Below, piece by piece: positions 60,953-64,000 of a stretch of 64,000 nucleotides of DNA. The notes below the pieces were generated by a model, which had not been told where the DNA came from, did not search any database, and was given only the letters and a program-made list of their open reading frames with translations. Where the stretch lies: assembly GCA_020637335.1 (NCBI GenBank), contig JACJWC010000003.1:62001-126000 (forward strand), read 5' to 3'. Made by a program: the position numbers and the translations under genes. The DNA comes from Acidobacteriota bacterium (GTDB taxonomy: Bacteria; Acidobacteriota; Holophagae; Acanthopleuribacterales; Acanthopleuribacteraceae). Within the stretch, counting starts at the first letter, position 1; every line of letters starts with the position of its first letter.

Positions 60953-62368
60953 CTAAAGTTTGCGTTTACGTTTACTTGAGGATGGAATCCCCAATTCTTC
61001 CCGGTACTTCGCCACGGTGCGGCGCGCGATGTGAATACCCTCCCGGGTGAGGATTTTCACCAACGCCGCATCGCTGTAAGGGTGGCTCGGCGACTCTTCC
61101 GCTGCCAGTTTGCGAATTTTTTCTTTGACCGCTAGCGAAGAAACGTCTTCACCCATGGAAGAGGTAATCCCCGAACGGAAAAAGAATTTCAGTTCAAACA
61201 CGCCACGTGGCGTGTGCACGAATTTATTGTTGACGACCCGAGAAACGGTGGATTCATGCATACCAATATCTTCGGCAATTTCTCGCAAAACAAGAGGGCG
61301 CATGTGCTCTAAACCGTGTTCAAAAAAATCGCGCTGGTGCCGCACCAGGGATTCCGCAACCTTGTAAATGGTTCGATTGCGCTGATCCAGGCTCTTGATT
61401 AACCACATCGCATTTTTGAATTTCTCTTTGATGTAGTTGGCACCTTCCTTGTCTTGACCTTTTAACTGTTCCATCATGCGCTGATAGCCGTGGGAAACTT
61501 GCAGGCGCGGCATGCCTTCGTCATTGAGTTGAATGACATATTCGCCATCGACCTTCACAATGTAGACATCCGGCTGAACGTATTGGGGCGGCATGGGCGC
61601 AAACGCCCGGCCCGGCTTGGGCTCAAAGGTTTGAATCACTTTGAGGTAATCTTTGAGTTGATCCTTGTCAATGTTCAGAACAGCCATCAACTCGCGGTAC
61701 TTCTGTTTGGCAATTAGATCAAAATGATCCAAGAGCATGGTTTCCACATCAGAACCACACCATTCGGAAAAGGCAATTTGGATTTCGAGGCACTCTCGCA
61801 GGTTGCGTGCGGCCACCCCACGCGGATCAAACTCACGAATCATTTGCCAGACCGCTGTCACCTCCTCCAGGGAGGCCTCGGTCAAGGTACAAATATCCTC
61901 AAGACTGCAGCTTAAATAGCCATCTTCATTAATATTGCCAATAATGGCGATGCCAATTTCGTATCCTGCGGGCGAAAGCGGTGCCAAGCCCAATTGGCGC
62001 TCTAAATGATCATGCAGGGATTCCGGTTTTGTAACCAGATTCTCGAACGGGGGTTGATCGGAAAAATCATACGTGCCGGGCTGATAATTGGGTTGATAAT
62101 CACCCAAATAATCCTGGAAATAGGCATCAATATCGATTTTTTCAAACGGGTCGTGGGCCGGCTCTTCCTCACCAGCGGATTCGCGCTCACCGGGCGGATC
62201 GTTATCGTATTCATTCTCTTCCAAAACTGGGTTTTCCAGCAGTTCGTTTTGGATCTCGTCCTGAAGTTCCAAGCGCGACATTTGCAGCAACCGAATGGCT
62301 TGCTGCAGACTCTGCGTCATCACCAAGCGTTGCGATAATTTCAGGTTCAGTCTTTGTTCGAGTGCCAT
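60953..62368 (-). CDS. rpoN: RNA polymerase sigma-54 factor
   Basis: 471 residues, full length. Region I (MALEQRLNLKLSQRLVMTQSLQQAIRLLQ) is intact, followed by an acidic region II of ~80 residues (NEYDNDPPGE to about 90). The core-binding and DNA-binding domains follow: HESTVSRVVNNKFVHTPRGVFELK (helix-turn-helix) and the RpoN box RRTVAKYREELGIPSS near the C-terminus. It recognises -24/-12 promoters and needs AAA+ activators. It follows lptB by 11 bases in the conserved lptA-lptB-rpoN-hpf order. Confidence 0.97.
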   Translation of the reverse strand: MALEQRLNLKLSQRLVMTQSLQQAIRLLQMSRLELQDEIQNELLENPVLEENEYDNDPPGERESAGEEEPAHDPFEKIDIDAYFQDYLGDYQPNYQPGTYDFSDQPPFENLVTKPESLHDHLERQLGLAPLSPAGYEIGIAIIGNINEDGYLSCSLEDICTLTEASLEEVTAVWQMIREFDPRGVAARNLRECLEIQIAFSEWCGSDVETMLLDHFDLIAKQKYRELMAVLNIDKDQLKDYLKVIQTFEPKPGRAFAPMPPQYVQPDVYIVKVDGEYVIQLNDEGMPRLQVSHGYQRMMEQLKGQDKEGANYIKEKFKNAMWLIKSLDQRNRTIYKVAESLVRHQRDFFEHGLEHMRPLVLREIAEDIGMHESTVSRVVNNKFVHTPRGVFELKFFFRSGITSSMGEDVSSLAVKEKIRKLAAEESPSHPYSDAALVKILTREGIHIARRTVAKYREELGIPSSSKRKRKL

Positions 62369-62379
62369 AAATTCACAAC

Positions 62380-63120
62380 CTAATCCAGTTTAAATTGGTC
62401 ACCGAGATAAATGCGTCGAACCTGTTCATCTCCAGCCAAATCTTCAGGAGTGCCCTCCTTCAAAATCACCCCATCGTTCAAAATATAGGCTCGTTGTGTA
62501 ATTTTTAAGGTTTCGCGAACGCTGTGGTCCGTGATGAGGACGCCAATGTTTTTTTGGCTCAGCGTTTCGATAATTAATTGTATATCCCTGACCGCTTTGG
62601 GGTCAATGCCCGCAAAGGGCTCATCGAGCAGGATAAAGGCCGGTTTTGTCGTCAATGCGCGGGCGATTTCGACCCGTCGCCGTTCACCGCCACTTAAGGC
62701 ATAACCCATGCTCCGGCGAATGTGCTCGATCTGGAATTCGACCAGTAGTTCCTCCATGCGATCAATGCGTTCATCCGCCGAAATATCCAACAATTCCAGA
62801 ATCGCAAGCAGATTGTCTTCCACCGTCATGCGCTTAAAAATGCTCGGCTCTTGCGGTAGATAGGCCAATCCAGCACGGGCCCGACGGTACATTGCGTGAC
62901 GGGTGATGTCCTTTGTTCCCAGGAGGATCCGACCCGAATCTGGGGCAATTAATCCGACCACCATGTAAAAAGACGTCGTTTTCCCTGCACCATTGGGACC
63001 GAGCAGACCCACAACTTCTCCGCTGTGTACTTCCACCGATACATCTTTTACAACTCGGCGGCCCCCATATTGTTTGCTCAAGGATTCTGCCCTTAAACAC
63101 AAGGATTGGGGTTTAGTCAT
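62380..63120 (-). CDS. lptB: LPS export ABC transporter ATPase LptB
   Basis: 246 residues. Walker A GPNGAGKTTSFY, Q-loop YLPQEPSIFKRMTVEDN, signature ALSGGERRRVEIARAL, Walker B FILLDEPFAGIDP, switch ITDHSVRETL: all typical of LptB rather than branched-chain amino-acid ATPases. It drives LptFG to extract LPS from the inner membrane. ATG 63120 (AGGAG upstream) overlaps the 3' end of the LptA-like gene by 8 bases. Confidence 0.97.
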   Translation of the reverse strand: MTKPQSLCLRAESLSKQYGGRRVVKDVSVEVHSGEVVGLLGPNGAGKTTSFYMVVGLIAPDSGRILLGTKDITRHAMYRRARAGLAYLPQEPSIFKRMTVEDNLLAILELLDISADERIDRMEELLVEFQIEHIRRSMGYALSGGERRRVEIARALTTKPAFILLDEPFAGIDPKAVRDIQLIIETLSQKNIGVLITDHSVRETLKITQRAYILNDGVILKEGTPEDLAGDEQVRRIYLGDQFKLD

Positions 63121-64000
63121 GCTCCTGCTTTCTGGGGATCACAAATATGGTTTTGCCAAAGGCATGGGGTCCTGAATCGGCCCGCATGCTACCATCGATC
63201 AGATTATAGGTCAACGAACGGCCGCGAAATTCGTTGCGTTCATTGAGCAGGAGCACCACGTCGCGGTCCTGGCCCTCCATGACCACTTCTTGATTGGATT
63301 GTTGGTAAGTTAAGCGATCAGAACGGCCCGAAAATCGTTGCGGCCCACTCTCCGTTTCAATCACACCTGAGAAATGAACTTCACCTTGGGCAATCAATTG
63401 ATCCAGACTGCGATCCTCGTGGGTGGACAGTTTGAGTTCGCGGGCACTGAGCTTGCCAATTTGACCAAGCAAGGCTTCCTGGACATCGCGCAGAACCACC
63501 GTACCGGTCCCCGTTTCCGCCACCAGGCTTGCGCCGCGAATCGTGCTCGGTTGACCATTGAGCGGAAAGGAAAACACCAGGTTCCCATCTGCAAAGAGTT
63601 TTAGCTGATCAGCATAGGTGGGCAGGACCCGCACCACTTCTGCTTCAATGCGTTGATCATTTTGCGCAAACACTGCTGGATGGCCTTCCAAACGCAGCCA
63701 ACGCTCCGGGAAAACCAGGGAAATACTGTCGCCTTTTGCTTCGATCGGCGCGTCACCGCGTTGGGTCACCAAACGCACAAATCCTCTGCCGTAAACCTCC
63801 CGGCTGCCTTGACTCCAATTGGCGATCAGGATCTCCTCACCCCACAGGTGGAATTGCTCTCCCGGGTGATCCAATTCGGCATTCTCACTCAATAAAATCC
63901 GATTTTCCCGATGCAACAAACGAATGCGACCCGCCTCACCCTTGAGACCTTCGTACTGAAAAACCGGTAGGCCGCTCAACGTGGTTTCTGCGACTTGGCC
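63113..64000 (-). CDS. lptA: LPS export LptA/LptC-like (OstA) protein, N-terminus outside window
   Basis: The frame is open to the right edge, so the start lies beyond 64000; a TTG at 63979 is not needed. The visible 295 residues are antiparallel strands. The C-terminal part matches the OstA/LptA jelly-roll: 'GRSDRLTYQQSNQEVVMEGQ' and 'NEFRGRSLTYNLIDGSMRADSG'. The larger upstream part suggests a fused LptC-like segment. It bridges LPS across the periplasm. It overlaps lptB by 8 bases, the arrangement expected of lptA-lptB. Confidence 0.8.
   Translation of the reverse strand, partial: GQVAETTLSGLPVFQYEGLKGEAGRIRLLHRENRILLSENAELDHPGEQFHLWGEEILIANWSQGSREVYGRGFVRLVTQRGDAPIEAKGDSISLVFPERWLRLEGHPAVFAQNDQRIEAEVVRVLPTYADQLKLFADGNLVFSFPLNGQPSTIRGASLVAETGTGTVVLRDVQEALLGQIGKLSARELKLSTHEDRSLDQLIAQGEVHFSGVIETESGPQRFSGRSDRLTYQQSNQEVVMEGQDRDVVLLLNERNEFRGRSLTYNLIDGSMRADSGPHAFGKTIFVIPRKQEHD

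Overview
The window comes from a diderm (Gram-negative) bacterium with roughly 50% GC. It carries LPS-export genes (lptB and an LptA-type gene), outer-membrane beta-barrel and lipoprotein genes, sigma-54 with a long-form HPF, several very large beta-propeller/BNR proteins, membrane receptors fused to Ser/Thr kinases, and giant multiheme cytochromes. That mix is typical of Acidobacteriota (Holophagae/Acanthopleuribacter-like lineages) or nearby delta-type phyla. The assignment is inferred from gene content only. No tRNA, rRNA, CRISPR array, insertion sequence or prophage was recognised.

Layout. 1-1.7 kb: 3' part of a large AAA ATPase. 1.7-5.7 kb: a membrane protein related to lipoteichoic-acid synthase/sulfatases that has lost catalytic residues, then a DUF4097 protein, an ECF sigma factor and a membrane anti-sigma-like protein. 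5.8-8.3 kb: small soluble proteins (DUF4261, PTH2-like, GGCT-like, glyoxalase I). 8.4-17.8 kb, minus strand: a compact apparent operon encoding a cytochrome-b-like membrane protein, a 21-heme and a 46-heme c-type cytochrome, an outer-membrane beta-barrel, a membrane-anchored Fe-S/flavin oxidoreductase and a zinc-ribbon/TPR-like protein. It looks like a trans-envelope electron conduit. 18-22.7 kb: chemoreceptor and hybrid histidine kinase. 22.8-26.7 kb: BNR-repeat protein and LolA-fold protein. 26.8-30.8 kb: ybbP-ybbA divergent from tesA, the same arrangement as in E. coli. 30.8-36.5 kb: beta-propeller protein, MscS-like channel, omega-amidase plus aminotransferase pair, small membrane proteins. 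36.6-38.6 kb: two JmjC/cupin_8 oxygenases translationally coupled to each other and to a 60-residue Pro/Glu-rich peptide. 38.7-41.9 kb: two-component-type propeller receptor fused to a Ser/Thr kinase.

42.0-50.5 kb, minus strand: three overlapping genes for ClpA/ClpB-like double AAA+ proteins. All three lack the second-ring aromatic pore loop and share a novel N-terminal domain. The two larger ones end in a region that I read as related to the PCRF domain of peptide-chain release factors, without GGQ. I rate this three-gene cassette, with the electron-conduit operon, as the best candidate for an undescribed system.

50.7-59.4 kb: TfoX-N protein, comM with a coupled 59-residue protein, an SLT-like lipoprotein, an XRE-cupin regulator divergent from a Rieske fusion protein, and a sensor kinase with a C-terminal receiver. 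59.4-64 kb, minus strand: the conserved lptA-lptB-rpoN-hpf-hprK block, without ptsN or an HPr gene in view.
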